From the NCBI GenBank assembly GCA_009823395.1, contig CM020501.1:17487861-17551860 (forward strand): a DNA stretch of 64,000 nt, written 5' to 3'. A program made the position numbers and the translations under genes. The notes under the pieces were generated by a model, which made no database searches, was not told where the DNA came from, and was given only the letters and a program-made list of their open reading frames with translations. This document shows positions 1 through 12,999 of this stretch, in pieces (position 1 is the first letter of the stretch; each line of letters starts with the position of its first letter). Source of the stretch: Thamnaconus septentrionalis (Eukaryota; Chordata; Actinopteri; Tetraodontiformes; Monacanthidae).

Positions 1-1074
1 ACTTGCGTTAAATATCGGATTTGGCAGCTTTGAATGCGCTGAAGTTTTTCCAGTGACTTTCCAAGTTTTCATTTGATTTCTGTTTTGTCATAAACAATGT
101 CCATGGGCTTCTTACCAGTTGAATACTGAAGATAAACAGATGAAGCGATTCGATGGAAAAACGTTCATCTTTTTCGTGGCAGAAATGCTCCAAATATATT
201 TGCTTTCAGCAACTTTATTCAAAAGAAAACATCGGGCCACGCTTCTCCTCTGACACTGCGAGCCTTGTCAGAGACGTATGGCTGCATGAAGATAGCGCGT
301 TAGCTAGTGGTTGAGTGGAGCGGAGTTCGAACATAGCATTCAGTGTGACTCTCCAGTGTGTCACATAAACACAAGACTCCCCCACAGAGGTCTGACGCTC
401 AGCAGGGCAGAACCCCCCTCCCCAACCCCGGTTCCTAATATGGAACCAGGCCGGGACCATTTATCGCGGGGACTAAAAAAATAAAAAATGGCTTGAAGCT
501 GGCTGTATGATTTTTATTTCTGTGGTGTTTACGCCAGAGCGGGGTACGCGGTGCGAGAGAGCGCCGGGCCGAGGCCTCCATCGCTGGAACGGAACAAACA
601 CAGCTTGGCTCCCGGACGGACGGTTGACTCACATTGTTTCGTAACGGATTGTTCTCCTCTTGCCTCTTCCATCCATCTCACCTATCTTCTACATCTGTTA
701 ACCGCTGAACACATTTATTTCCCCACACCATTTTTTTTTTTTTTTTAAATTGCACGATTCAAACTGTCTGGTAAATAAGATCCTCTGACATTATAAATAG
801 TTTTTGATGCCCCTGGAGGTCGTGGACAGTCGCGAATGGTCGTTTTCATGATGAATTTTGTTTACTGCCTGACGTCAGAGCGCTATTGGCAGACTTGTCC
901 GCAGAGACTAATTTACCAAAGGCACCAGTGATTGGACGTCATCTGACAGATCGATCTAATTGGATTCTAGGCAGGACAAAGGCAGCAGAGACGACACCCG
1001 AGTCCATCTGCAGGACGGCAGGGCTGCTAAAGTGTCATCAGTCTCTCTTAAAATATGTCAGAGTGACGCGCACA

Positions 1075-1115
<41 letters not shown>

Positions 1116-4100
1116 CAACACACACACCTCTGTCTGAATCCCTGCAGCTGTTACTCTTCACGTCTCTCACCGACTCCGCCCATTCCCATCGTGACACAAT
1201 GCAACAGCCAAGAGCTCATCCAGCACATGAACACCAAGGGACTTTTATTTAATATCCTTGATTCCCGGGATCACCACCACCTCCCCACTTGTGGCATGCA
1301 AGCAAGAGGACAAGCTCTTTGTTGAATCCTTCTTTATGTGAAATGGAATTTCCCTAAGAAAAATAAAAAAATCAAAAAATCACTCAATAGCTTCAAATCC
1401 CAAAATGTCAGGAGGACTGGAAGTGACGCCGCCCTGACTTAATGCAGCAAGAGTCCTGCAGAACAGGACAGATGTTCAGCACAGCCATTCAAATGAATAA
1501 ATCAAAATGGATTTTTCTTTCACACCTGGCAGGGGTCTGTGATTTCAGGAGTCTGGGTACATTGCACCGTGATGAAGGACACTGTAGTTAGCATTTTGAC
1601 CAAACTGAACATTGTAGTTGTGAACCACTGAAGATATGTGGCGCTGCAACATGGACCTGCTGTTTGAATATGAAAATGAAAATATACTGAAAATATTGAA
1701 TAAGTTTACCTGCAAAAAAATCCATCTTGTTGTTAAATGTCATTGGGATTTTTTTTCCATTCTCTTAATGTCTATCATGTTATGTAATGTTTGATATGTT
1801 TCACTCATTCATTTTGATGCTGCAGGGCAATACCGTTCCACCAAAACCAGAAGGAAAAAAAATCACATTTAAATAGATTATAATCTTGAATTGATTTGGT
1901 ACACATGCATTAATGGCTATCTTAATTCCAGACTGCAGTCAAGACCTGACTCTTAAAGAATCCTGTATAAATGATGAAATTATGCTTTCTGCAGAGCTGA
2001 GTTCAGACGTTTGCCAAAACTCTGAGTAAAGATAACTCTGGCCCATTTCCTCAGAATTTTAGCAAGGGTTCCTTGATCTTTGCCCCCCTCAGCAACATGT
2101 GTGTTCACTTACAGAACTTGGAAACTGCAGTTAAAAAAAAAAAATGTAATGTAGTTCACTTTAAAAACATCTGACTTGTTTTGGGGGTTTTTCATCAAAT
2201 CTTGCATGTTATTGATTTATCTGAGGGTTTTATTCAATGTAAGTTCAGCAGATGAATACCCATTGGGACCATTCACACTTAAACAGAACTGCAGACCAAT
2301 ACATGGACAGCAGCACACTAAGTATTTTTGTTGCACTCAGTTACTGCACAGTCAGTGCACAAAGGCTTTAATACCTGGCAAGTTACAATGAGTCAATAAG
2401 TCCGTTTTTTTTCCATTTGTTTAAACAGATGTCTCTACGTCTTCCTTGGATGTTTACAGAGACCCTCAACAATTGCATCGATTTGTAAGAAGACGTTTGG
2501 AATGGCTGCTCAGCACAATGACTATCAGCAGTGTGACTAAGACCACTGAGCTGGTCTGTTGCCTTCGGCCGTGTCACCACGGCGTTACAGTGTGTTCTGA
2601 TGGAGAGAGAAGCAGCACGCTGAGTAAGTTCGGTGTCGAGAAAGCGCTGGGAGTGTCTCAGATGAAAGAGTGTGTGAGTGGCCAGCCCATGCAGCCTCTC
2701 AGCCACACGCCGTCACACTGCTGCGTAGTCTGCACGGTATCTGCTGCCACTCACCCCTGCATGAGCGTTCAGGCTGAGGACAAACGCAAGAAAGGGAGGA
2801 AGTGAGTGTCCCACGACATCTATTATTGAGCAGGAACATATCGGCTGTCTTCTGGCCACTACGTTCCTATCTATGTTTGGAGACGCCACAGTAAAATATC
2901 GACTGAAGGAAACATTTTTATCGATGTGAGCCCACAAGCTGCAGTCCAACGCCACTTACATTCATTCGCCACCGCATTACAGGCTGAAGAACCAAGATAA
3001 AATTGAGGCAAGAGATGCAAGATTTAAAATCTTTTATTGTCATTATGCAACCATCAGGAAATTTTGAGGATTCTCTCTGCTTTCAAAGACCAAAAGAAAA
3101 AATAATAGAAAAATGTGAAAAGCTGAACGGCCAGAGCTGCACTTTGTCTTTTTAAATTGCAAACAGAGGGAATCTCATGTTGAGAGCCATTTAAAGAGCC
3201 CCATCAATTTGTAATGGTGGTCTCTGCTCCCTCGGTCTCTAAGGTTAATTGCTACCTGATCAATAACCTTTTGCTCATTTCCAAACGTTGCTGCAGTAAA
3301 TGTTTAAATGCTAATGGCTGGGTTACTCATCACGTCGAACACAATGAGGCGACTGGACGGGACTGCAGGGCTGCTGAGCTCGTGTTTGGTCCAGAGAAGA
3401 AAATAGCCACGAGAAAGACGCTGAGGGGGGTTTTGTATGTATCGGCCGGGTATATTTCCACAGTTTTCTTCGACAGATTTACACAAAGACGTGAGGAATC
3501 ATTAGAATTTATTTTAGCGAGGCACGGAAGGGAGTATAAATATTTGTATGCGAGCGTTTTGCCTTTGCTCTTGAGTTTCGTTCTTTCTTTCACAACAGCA
3601 AAGGGAAGAAATGACGAATGGCTCTCATTGTTTTCGCTGCTGGCACCACGCAGCCAACACATGAGTCCGCGGATCCGCTAATGGTTTCATCGTTTTTTGC
3701 CTTGCTGAACCTTGAGTCTGTTTCTCTTCATCAGAAAGTGTTTTTGCATTCGGAGCCTCCCCTCGCTCCACTGTTTGTTTTTGTTCGAGCGGTCGAGGTA
3801 GTGGATGCCTCAATCATTAGAACGGTAGTTATTTGGACAACTCCGGCGGCAACCGAATTCATCGGACCTGTGATGCTAGTGGAGAATTTCACAATTGGAC
3901 TGGCAGCTAAAGGACATCAGCCTCAAAACATCAGCGATCTACGATGTCCAAGTGCGGTCGACTGTGTCTATCTGATGCGACTGTCGGCTAGCAGGCAGGG
4001 GACTTGAAATTTGCTAGTGTGCTAATGTTAGCTTAAACTGTCCAATTGTGAACAAGTTGACTCAAACAAAAGCTAAGTTTCCTTTGATCATTTAGTTCAG

Positions 4101-6293
4101 GAGAGGTCAGTTAAAACATGAAGACTCCGATAAACATTGTGATTTTACATGATCACCTTCTTATTCTCCTCTAAGTGAACTTGTGCTAACGTGTCTGAAA
4201 AAAGTGAAGACAAAAATTGTGACTCTTGCTGTGAATGGCCCCATAGAATTCATGCACGCCTGTTTCTTGATGGATGACCCACTGAGTACTATTCAATAAA
4301 CAGCTCATAGTTTCAATTATCCTGCCACAGGAGCCATCAATGGTCCTCTTGGTGCCTGTAACATTATCTACTACATGACGGTGCACGCAGACAAGTAGTA
4401 GTAGTAGTAGTAGTTGAAGTACTAATGTCCTACTTGTGTTAACATTTGTCTGTTAGAAACCAATGAGAAGGATTGCTTACAAGGGAAAGTAGGCCGGTAT
4501 TTCCCATACATTCATTACTAGTGGCAGCCCGCCATAAATGGTTTACTCTATTTTTTGGCCCTGGTTTGTTCAACTTCTCCGCTGGTTGTGAGGTTCGCCT
4601 CGAAAACGTGTCACACGCTCCATACGTGTGTCCTTACTCCTACATTTAACTTGTGCACCGTCCTAAAAAAAAACAACCCAAAACACAACAAAACACTGTC
4701 TCTGTCCAGAATAGGCATCACTAAGCTCACACAGTCGTATTGGTGCTCTGAGCGACCTGCAGGACATAGCAGACATACTTAGGCCGAGTAGGTGCAAAAA
4801 TAGCAGTACCTGGTGCCAGGTACTACTACCAAGTGGAAAGCTCAAAAACAGAGTAGACCAGTGGACCAGTGGAAAAGCCTCATCACAGTTATGTCAAATA
4901 TTGCAAATATACCTGTAGATCTTGCTCAAGGGATAAAACGAGTGTAACAACTGGCTTAGTTCTTCATCGTCCTTTCGTATCACAAACAAGATACGAGACA
5001 AGACTGTGAGCCTGAACACCAAAAAGGCACATGTAGACTACCAGGAGAAACAACCAGGTTCCTCCCAACTGGCCACGAAACGGTAAAGGCTGCTCAACCG
5101 TTTCCACTGCCAAGGTGAAAACCACACTGTTCTTCCTGAATCCAAGGTTGGACGATATGTTGAAGCCTCCTTTCCAGCACTCTGAAAATAAACTAGGAGA
5201 TAGAGTAGCGCGAAAGTCCTGTAATTTGCAAAAATCCCAAATACACAAACACAAGGTTCCTGAGCTATTCGTAGGATGAGTCCGCCATTAATCTCGCTGA
5301 GGCCCAGACCCGTTTTAATTACCGCTTCTCCCTCAATCCTTTCTTCAGCCTGACAGGACCGGACATCAATCAGCACACGGAGGCGAGATCCTTCAGTTTT
5401 ATTACCGCAGGCGTCAGCAGCTGTACTGGTGACTTACAGCGGCAGCCGCTGCGATGGCTCAGACATCCAAGGTCTCCATGGCAGCTCGTTTTTCTTAGTT
5501 TCTTAGTTTGTATTGATTCTTCTCATTTGAAAAGCAAAGTAGAAATCCTACTTTAGACGTCAGACCAAAGACAAAACAACACATCGTCCTTCAGCTCAGG
5601 ATTATGTATTTATAACACACAACCACATCACCAACACACCGAGTCTCCTACTGTACAATGACTAGAGAAGAAGTCATTTATGACTTGGACACATTTGTGT
5701 TGAGTGTGATGAAACAAAGATTTATGAGAAAATAAGGCACCAAGATGGCTTTACAATGTGCAGCTGGATGGAAATCTTGAGAGAGCTGTTGAATTTCCCG
5801 GACTTTCTGTATGTCATGTACTTTCAGCCACCAGTCGGCCAAATGAAACCTACATCACGCCCCTGGAAGAAAATATGTTCACTTTTTTTGTCGATAACGA
5901 GGCAAATTCATCGCCTGGAATACTGGCAATCTGTCCTCGTCATCCAGCGGTCAAAACAGCAACTGAATCTCAGAGGTGACCTTACAGTCGCGCACCGGTT
6001 CTGAGAGAAACTGTAACAGAACACAATATTTTCCTCAGGGGGAAAAAAACAAGCTGAGCGCATTTCTGCTTTGGGACAACTGGCTTTGTCTTCCGCCGCT
6101 CAATTATTCTGTGCAGACATTCCTCTGTTTCGTTCCTGGCACGTCGCAATGCGACCGAGGAGACCCGTCAGGCGACGTGTGGCTTTCCACTCGCATCTGC
6201 CAGGAGCCTCTGAGAACGTCAGAGAGGAAAGCACATCCACTTGACCTCTCTGTGAAAAGCCACCCAAGTGTCATTGCCCTGAATGATCGACAG
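1..6293. other. Gene-less stretch, left part of window
   Basis: I see no exon with a recognisable protein family on either strand. The open frames here (for example 2446-2805 and 3214-3681) lack splice-consistent partners, codon bias or known motifs. The stretch holds a CA microsatellite near 1071-1111, several A/T-rich blocks and a short AGT run near 4397-4415. It could be intergenic, or contain UTR or regulatory sequence of a gene to the left. Nothing decides this from sequence alone. Confidence 0.6.
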
Positions 6294-6577
6294 CAGCAGT
6301 TCTCAACTGGTGGAGTCTCAGGACCCACATTTTTTCCCTTATAATGAAGTCGGGACCCAAATTTATTTCAATAAATAAAAACACTACTAGCCCATTTTCT
6401 ATCATGTTTAGTAAGTAAATTATGGAAATTATTGAATTGAACTGTGCATCCTGCAAAATAAATGTCCAACATCTCTATAAGTGTATACATTTGAAAATCC
6501 CTCAAAACCCTGAGAAAATCACTCAAAATCAACCCTAACCCACTTTTGGGTCATGACCCACTAGTTGAGAAACGCTG
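6294..6577. mobile_element. Non-autonomous hAT-like MITE
   Basis: The ends are inverted repeats. The left end reads CAGCAGTTCTCAACTGGTGG and the right end, reverse-complemented, reads CAGCGTTTCTCAACTAGTGG. The 8 bases flanking each side match at 6 of 8 positions (ATCGACAG and TTCTACAG), consistent with an eroded 8-bp target duplication, which is the hAT hallmark. The interior is A/T-rich with no coding capacity. Element and flanks are seen directly; the superfamily is inferred from end sequence and duplication length. Confidence 0.7.
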
Positions 6578-8280
6578 TTCTACAGAACCCTGTGTTCTGT
6601 AGAATATACTGGCAAATTTGGAAATGAAGGAAATAAGTGAGAAGCTGTAGTGGGAGAGTTGTGACCTTGATGGGGGCTCTTCTCCAAAAGATCTGGCTCC
6701 TAAATGATTCTCAGATATACAAAAAAAAAAAAAAAAAGGCTGTTGGATGTGAATCAGAGGACTTTCTTCCACTCTGCAGAAATATGGAGGGCTGCACAAG
6801 AAGCAATAAATAACCAACAACCCCAGAATGTCAGCAGCCAAATGGCAAGATTTCTGGTGGCAGTAGATGAGGAAAATTGGGGCTGTTGAGTCTCCTCTCA
6901 GAGCTGGAAGAAAAACACACATGGCAGCCAAACATGTGTGTATTGCAGTGACAGGGAACCATTCTGAACTTTGAAGTCTTCTTGAACCACCACAATGGAC
7001 TTGAATGAAGACAATCGAAGTGAGAATCAAGATCTTCAGGGTCTAGTTCAGAGTTTTAGCAAAATATTGTTTAATCAGCTCATTGTTATGCGTCATGCTA
7101 CAGATGCTACCATGCCTGTTCCAAAGCTGTTCACTTTATTAATGTTTTCTCAGAAGGATGCGATAGTAGGCCATCGGCGAAAATCAGACAAGTTCATCCT
7201 TAACTTTTCTGCCAGGTTCTGCTTTTCAGAAAATGTTCGTGGGAACCTGCACTTTGCAGTCTGCACTGTCACTTGTGATGTCAAAAAGGGTTCAAACAGA
7301 TGTCCCTCCTCACCTCCGCCCACTGAGAGTACCCAGGGACTGCCTTATTTTTCTCCAAACTCATGAAAGCTCCAACAGAGCACCAATTTTAGCAGGAGGC
7401 AGTAATCATTGAACTAAATATATTTCTCAAGAGACATGTCATTTATGGATAGTTAAAAGTACAATAGGATGGAAAAACAAAAATATTACAAAGCCAAAAA
7501 AACAAGACATTTAAAGTGAGACTAGCGTAATTAAAAGGAATTATTTCAGCTTGCCACTAAAGTTCTTTTAGTGCCTGAAGTCTGGAAGCCAAGATATGAA
7601 AAGGGCTTTTCTCCCTCTTCGATGAGCCGCCAAAGCTTTTCCCACAGCTGCCTTCTCTTCATACTTGTTTAAAGGTCTTCAGGTTGATCTTTGTTACTGG
7701 TGTTTGTCCTGAAGAGCAGAGGAATTTCCAATTTTGCCAGGAAAGAATTCTTCCGTTGCTCTCAAAGGATATTTGTGCCGTCCAGCACTTTATAGCACCC
7801 TTCGGCCTAATTTGCATTTATGAGCTCAAGTTTTTCATGCTGACTTTGATGAATGTTTTGTATTGAGGTGGCAAACACTGATCTGAAATACCCTCTTCAG
7901 ACTTATTTGCGCTCCTCTGCTCTCCCTCCCTCTGACCTCCTCAGACGGCGACGGGTTCGAACGTGTGTCCAGCTGCTCTGCAGGTTCCTGTAAAAAACAA
8001 AAATAAACATCTGTCTGCAGCAGAGCAGCCAGGGGATCGGCCCCAGACGTTCAAGGCCCAACAGCGAGTCAGTCAAACTCAAAACACCATTTCTCAAAAG
8101 AAATGGTGTTTTTGTTTTTTCACATCTTCACCATCATCACAGCAGAACTTTTCCACGTGTTTTCCTCCAAGTGTCATTAACATCAGTCTGTGTATCATCA
8201 GTATATTTATTCTAAATGGATAAAACACTGTATCATTGATAAAGGACATTATAATTGATAAATTATTATTATTATTATCA
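6578..8280. other. Gene-less stretch between repeats
   Basis: No supported exon. The reading frame at 6995-7366 is open for 123 codons but shows no family resemblance, and no convincing splice partners were found. Treated as non-coding. Confidence 0.55.
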
Positions 8281-8284
8281 TCAT

Positions 8285-8539
8285 TCATTCATTCATCTTC
8301 TATACCCGCTTATTCCTATTCAGGGTCACGGGGGTCTGCTGGAGCCTATCCCAGCTGTCTTAGGGCGAAGGCAGGGTACACCCTGGACAAGTCGCCAGTT
8401 CATCGCAGGGCCACATAGAAACAAACAACCATTCACACTCACATGCACACCTACGGACAATTTAGTCCGTAGGTGTGCATGTGAGTGTGAATGGTTGTTT
8501 GTTTTGTCTCGAGTGTGGGAGGAAGCCAGAGTACCCGGA

Positions 8540-8540
<1 letters not shown>
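8285..8540. repeat. Dispersed teleost repeat carrying an internal 40-bp hairpin
   Basis: The text from CATTCATTCATTCATCTTC through the block ending GGAGGAAGCC and GTACCCGG resembles a very common interspersed sequence of fish genomes, from memory the 3' end of a retroelement family. The usual middle part, between the CTACGG block and the GTGTGGGAGGAAGCC block, is replaced by an inverted copy of the preceding 40 bases. The element runs directly into an ATT microsatellite. Family assignment is from memory; the inverted repeat is seen directly. Confidence 0.6.
8419..8504. repeat. Perfect 40-bp inverted repeat with 6-nt loop
   Basis: The left arm 8419-8458 and right arm 8465-8504 are exact reverse complements over 40 bases, separated by AATTTA. 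Pairing breaks cleanly at both outer ends. The arm is part of the surrounding dispersed repeat, so the second arm is a local inverted copy and not a transposon terminus. Confidence 0.95.

Positions 8541-8619
<79 letters not shown>
8539..8619. repeat. (ATT)n microsatellite
   Basis: Uninterrupted ATT repeat of about 27 units directly after the dispersed repeat. It generates artefactual poly-Ile, poly-Asn and poly-Tyr open frames. Confidence 0.97.
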
Positions 8620-8621
<2 letters not shown>

Positions 8622-8759
8622 GATATATTTATCATAAAAAAAAGTCTGAATTTTGCTTTGGTTTGGCTCGTTTATTTTGAACATGTAGCTAAGAAACCGA
8701 AACAAAAAAGCGATTTGATATCCACCTCCTTACTTTCCAGACAGCTCGCGCCTCGCAAG

Positions 8760-9077
8760 TTATTCTGAGGCACGCGCGAAGATATTCTCTGTAACACGAA
8801 CCCGTCCGTATCGATCTGTCTCTCGGCCGTTTTCTTCCAACTCCTTCAAACAGACGCTGCAGACTTGACCGTCGCATTCAACCGGAACATCTTCGTCATC
8901 TTCTCACTAACACATTTTAAGGGCGCGCGTGCGAGGCACGCGGTGATTGAGACGGCTGGCGTGCGTGTGCTCGCTGAGCTGTGCCGGTAACGTAAACACT
9001 CGGCTACATGCAAGACAAGTGTGCGCGGAGGAATGAGGCGTGAGCGGGGGCGGAGACACCCACGCGTCCACTCACGG

Positions 9078-9158
<81 letters not shown>

Positions 9159-9422
9159 GAGACGCGCCTTAAAAGTTGCAAACCTGTAGCCGCTGTTTCC
9201 ACGGACAGAGTTGATGTCTGGAGGCAAAGGAGGCAGAGACGCGAACTGTCTCGCTGGACTCTATTTGAAGAAGAAAAAGAAGGAGAAGGAGAAGAAGAGG
9301 GAATTACTGATTTTGGCCTTGGACGCTGTTGGAGTTTTAATCGAGTCCTGCTCGTGGAAACATCTGTTTTCTTTTTCCTTGTTCTCCAGCTGGACTGTGA
9401 AGAGCATCTCAAGTATGCAGAG
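8760..9422 (+). promoter_or_regulatory. Probable promoter and 5'UTR exon of ptger1
   Basis: This CpG-richer block ends in a strong donor, CAGAG followed by gtgagtcc at 9423. The next acceptor on the strand is the pyrimidine-rich tctctctag ending at 9994, just ahead of the ptger1 start codon, so a 5'UTR exon spliced to the coding exon is the simplest reading. A GA microsatellite (9083-9155) lies inside it. The exon's left boundary cannot be placed. An ATG at 9415 would open a short upstream frame that crosses the junction and stops before the receptor start. Confidence 0.5.
9083..9155. repeat. (GA)n microsatellite
   Basis: About 36 GA units, giving an artefactual Arg-Glu frame. It lies upstream of ptger1, probably in promoter or 5'UTR sequence. 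Confidence 0.97.
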
Positions 9423-10087
9423 GTGAGTCCTTCCTTGGAATCTGACTCACGGACAACACAAATTCTGCTGTACTTTTTTTATAAGATGAAGTGATTTTAG
9501 CTGATGCATCATTTGGGAAATAGCTTTTTTTAAGTGCAGTGGTCAAAACTTTGCAATACCACTTTTGGAAATGGGGGCTGGGAGGAGAATCTGTGCAACT
9601 CTCTTTCTTTTTTCCCCCCAAAACTGTTAACAGGCGTCCTGAAAACTGTCCAGATGATTGGATGTAGGCTTGTTTTGGTGTGTTGCTGTGTGTTGCTGTG
9701 TGCGCTGCCCTTTCATCTGATCTCATTTGGCTTCTTGGCAAAAACGAATCTTGCCTTGTTGAAGAGCACAGCAGCACAGCAGATCTTATGTTACTCACAG
9801 TTACTTTCCAAAATGTTTTCCCCTTCACTTAAAACTTCATCCTTGCACTTAAGAATATAAAAAAGATATTCATTTACTTGGTGTTGGAGAGTTAAAAATC
9901 TAGATCATCCATTCATGCTCATTTGTGCGCTTTTGTCAGTTTCTCTGCATGCAAACAATATTTCCTCACTATTTTCCCTCTATTTTCTCTCTAGTTTGCA
10001 AATGCAAAGGAAGTCCCACCCAGCAGTGGCTTCTTAGGCTGGATTTTCTCGAGCCCTTGTCCTCGCCTCTTGCAGTGCCTCCTCGCC

Positions 10088-12152
10088 ATGGACCCCTTGA
10101 CCTTCAGGGTTGGCCACGGAGGTTCTGCAGGGCGGCAGGAGAGGAGTGTGGACGCAGTGGAGGGGATGTCGGAGCCAGGGAACTCCAGCCTGGTGCAGCC
10201 CTCTTTCGTCGGCGCCATCGGGGTCAGTTTATCCATGACGCTGGGCATAATCTCCAACATCGTGGCCCTCTTCATCCTGGTCAGCACCTACTACCGGCAG
10301 CGCCGGCGCACTAAGGCCTCCTTCCTGTTGTTCGCCACCTCCCTGGTCTCCACCGACCTCCTGGGCCACGTCATTCTGGGCGCTCTGGTTCTCCGGCTCT
10401 ACCTGTCTGAGGCGCAGCCTGACTTGAACTCCTCGGACACGATGTGCCAGTTCCTGGGCGGCTGCATGGTGTTCTTCGGACTGTGCCCGCTCTTCCTGGG
10501 CTGCGCCATGGCGGCCGAGCGCTGCCTGGGCGTCACCAGGCCGCTGCTGCACTCGTCCCTGGTGACCAAGACCCGAACCAAGAGCTGCCTGTCGGCCGTC
10601 TGGCTGGCAGCGCTGAGCGTGGCCGTGCTGCCGTGTTTCCACGTGGGCTCCTACACGTACCAGCAGCCGGGGACGTGGTGTTTCATCAACGTGCTCAATG
10701 GCACCGACAAGAGTGACGTGGCGTTTGTGGCCATGTTCTCCGGACTGGGCCTGGCTTCTCTGGCCGTGGCCCTGGTGTGCAACACTGTCAGCGGGCTGAC
10801 GCTGGTGCTGGCTCGGCTCAGGAGGAAGCCCGGCTCCCACCGCTCGGCCAGGTCCCATGACATTGAGATGGTGGTGCAGCTGGTGGGCATCATGGTCACC
10901 TCGTGCATCTGCTGGAGCCCCCTGCTGGTGAGTGCCAGGGAGGGACTCGTGTCAGGTCAACTTCACAGCCTCAACAAAAGTACAGAACATACTACACTAT
11001 TGCCAGAGGTGGCAAAAGTATTCACATTCTCTAGTAAAAGTACTGATACTTGTGTGAAAAAAAACTCTGGTAAAAGTAAAGGTATTAATTCAACTCCTTT
11101 ACTCAAGTAAAAGTAAGACATTTTTGTAATTTTACTTCTAACCACTGACTATTGATAGCATTGCAGGAGCAATGGAAAGCAGTTTAGCAGCATATCATAA
11201 AAGTACATTGAAGCTCTTCTCTAAGCGATAGCATTAAATTGCTTCTTATACCTGTGCATTTTTTTCACAGGAGTTTGTGCAGTAGCACAGCAATGAGGAG
11301 CAGCCTCACTCTATAGATCCAAAATAAGCAACATGACATTAACAACTGACATAACCAAAGGGCAGCGATATTAATGAAAACAAAAATCCAAGTTGAAATA
11401 CCAAGCAATGCATCAAGGGGAAAGATCCACAGGGGATTTGTTAGCAAACATCGATTTCAGATTCTGCTACAATCTCATTGTCATACAGTTGGGAAGATCA
11501 ATACTCAGTGCCACAAAAGTTCCTCTCTCCACTGTGGATAGAAACGTCTCCAGTGATCACTTTGTTTTGGAAGACTGACTTTTATATAATAATATGAAAC
11601 AATCTCATGGATACCATGTTTCCAGTCTCCATTACAGTTCACAGTGACTCAGAACCTTTGTTTGCGGCACACTTAACCAGCATCAGTCCCTCTTGTTATG
11701 AATGCCACAGTGCCACTAATCACACTAAAACAACACCAGTGTAGCCACAAAACTGGGAAAACTAAAACAAAAGAACTAATCTGTCTCACTCCAGTGAAAA
11801 CGTTTCTTTAATGCCATTTTTAATTTCACAATCCAATGTGATTGGTGTTTCTCTAACGTTGCAGGTCTTTGGCTTGATGTCCGTGATCGCCTCCTTCCAG
11901 GGTTCCACAGGTGACGAGCTATCGGGCTACAAAACCCTGATGGTTATGGGCGTGCGGCTGGCCACTTGGAACCAGATCCTGGACCCCTGGGTGTACATCC
12001 TGCTGCGGCGCGCCGTCCTCCGCAAGATCTGCCTCATCGTCAAGTGCCAGGCGGGCGTCGGGAGTAACGTGCTGGGCCGCTGGGAGCCGACGTCCTTCCA
12101 CAGCTCGGAGAAACACAGAGTCAGCCTGACGTGTGCGGTCGCAGGCCACTGA
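10088..12152 (+). CDS. ptger1: Prostaglandin E2 receptor EP1-like (2 coding exons)
   Basis: A class A GPCR of the prostanoid subfamily, expected at the plasma membrane coupling PGE2 to calcium signalling. Exons are 10088-10927 and 11865-12152, giving 375 aa. The start has a perfect GCCATGG context; a second in-frame Met lies at codon 27. Diagnostic features are the ERC motif replacing DRY after TM3, the prostanoid second-loop motif PGTWCF, and in TM7 the carboxylate-binding Arg within [17 protein letters not shown]. The segment [20 protein letters not shown] is closest to mammalian EP1 as I recall it. The single intron falls at the end of TM6, where prostanoid receptor genes conserve an intron. 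A teleost genome can hold several ptger1 paralogues; which one this is cannot be decided here. FP or TP identity is less likely. Confidence 0.9.
11004..11240. mobile_element. hAT-like interspersed repeat in ptger1 intron
   Basis: It begins CAGAGGTGGCAAAAGTATTC and continues with clustered AAAAGTAC and TACTC words. The first 27 bases match the start of the repeat in the acp5 intron at 24200 apart from one base. No clear right terminus is visible, so the copy is truncated or decayed. The end CAGAGGTG fits a non-autonomous hAT family common in fish, by inference. Confidence 0.55.
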
Positions 12153-12890
12153 GCGGACATATGGCCCGGCACCATTAAAGACAATGGGAGTGTGGGCCTC
12201 ATAGCTTTCCATGGCCGCTGAGGCCTGTGAGAGGGTTTATCAAAGCAGTCTGAAATATTGCTCGGCTGGTCCGCTTACCAAATGTGCCAAATTTGATTCA
12301 GTCCAAAAAAAGTTGTATTTGACTTTTTGTAACTGACATATGCTAGCTAGTACTTTAAATTTGCACAAAATATCGACCGAAATACTCCTGTTTAGGGGAA
12401 GATTTCTCTTATGAGACCTCACTCTTCATCCAGAAAAAATATTGTGTTTTTAAGACACTCACATTTTTGTTGTATTTATTACTTGTATGAAACAGCTCCA
12501 TCGGTCAAAATAGTATTCTTCACAGTATTTAAAAGGCGGCTAATGAAGAAATATATGTATTAAAACTGCAATACATGGATGAGTCATCAGTGAAATCAAA
12601 ATTAGACAGGAAGTATCTTCTGTAATGTTTTTTTCTCATGTTGTGTGTTTAAGCTGAATGTACATTGTGAGAGTTTCTAGTAAGACACTTCTGAGTCTGT
12701 CAATCAGTAGGCTAAATGTGATTTTCTGTGTTTATTTGTTACTCTGTGAGAAATAATGTAAGATTTTGTAAGTTAATATTGTGGATATGTAAAAAAAATT
12801 TAAAAAAAAAAGAAAAAAGAAAAAAAAGAATGTAAATAAGCCAATGCAGTGTTCTAGCACTGCTTTTGAATAAAATGAAATGAATTGTAC
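12153..12890 (+). other. ptger1 3'UTR with poly(A) signal
   Basis: A/T-rich sequence without an open frame follows the ptger1 stop. The first canonical AATAAA lies at 12869-12874, preceded by an A-rich run near 12789-12830, so the transcript probably ends near 12890. Confidence 0.6.
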
Positions 12891-12999
12891 TTCTTGAAAC
12901 ACTGTTGCTACTAGTTGCTACATACATGCATGTTGTTTGGCTTTACCTTTTGGATCCTATTCTGATGGTTTTGACAGAAGACATAATTATACCCTAAAC

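Noticed and set aside
3214..3681. 155-codon open frame in the gene-less left region
   Set aside because: No motif, no good start context and no spliced partners; similar-length frames occur on the opposite strand.
8255..8768. Open frames with poly-Ile, poly-Tyr and poly-Asn on both strands
   Set aside because: Pure products of the (ATT)n microsatellite; no family or splice support.
8846..9494. Long frames with Arg-Glu and Ser-Leu runs
   Set aside because: Created by the (GA)n repeat in presumed ptger1 5'UTR/promoter.
10229..10858. 209-codon minus-strand frame opposite ptger1
   Set aside because: Shadow of the GC-rich third positions of the receptor exon; Gln/Arg/Gly-rich without a family.
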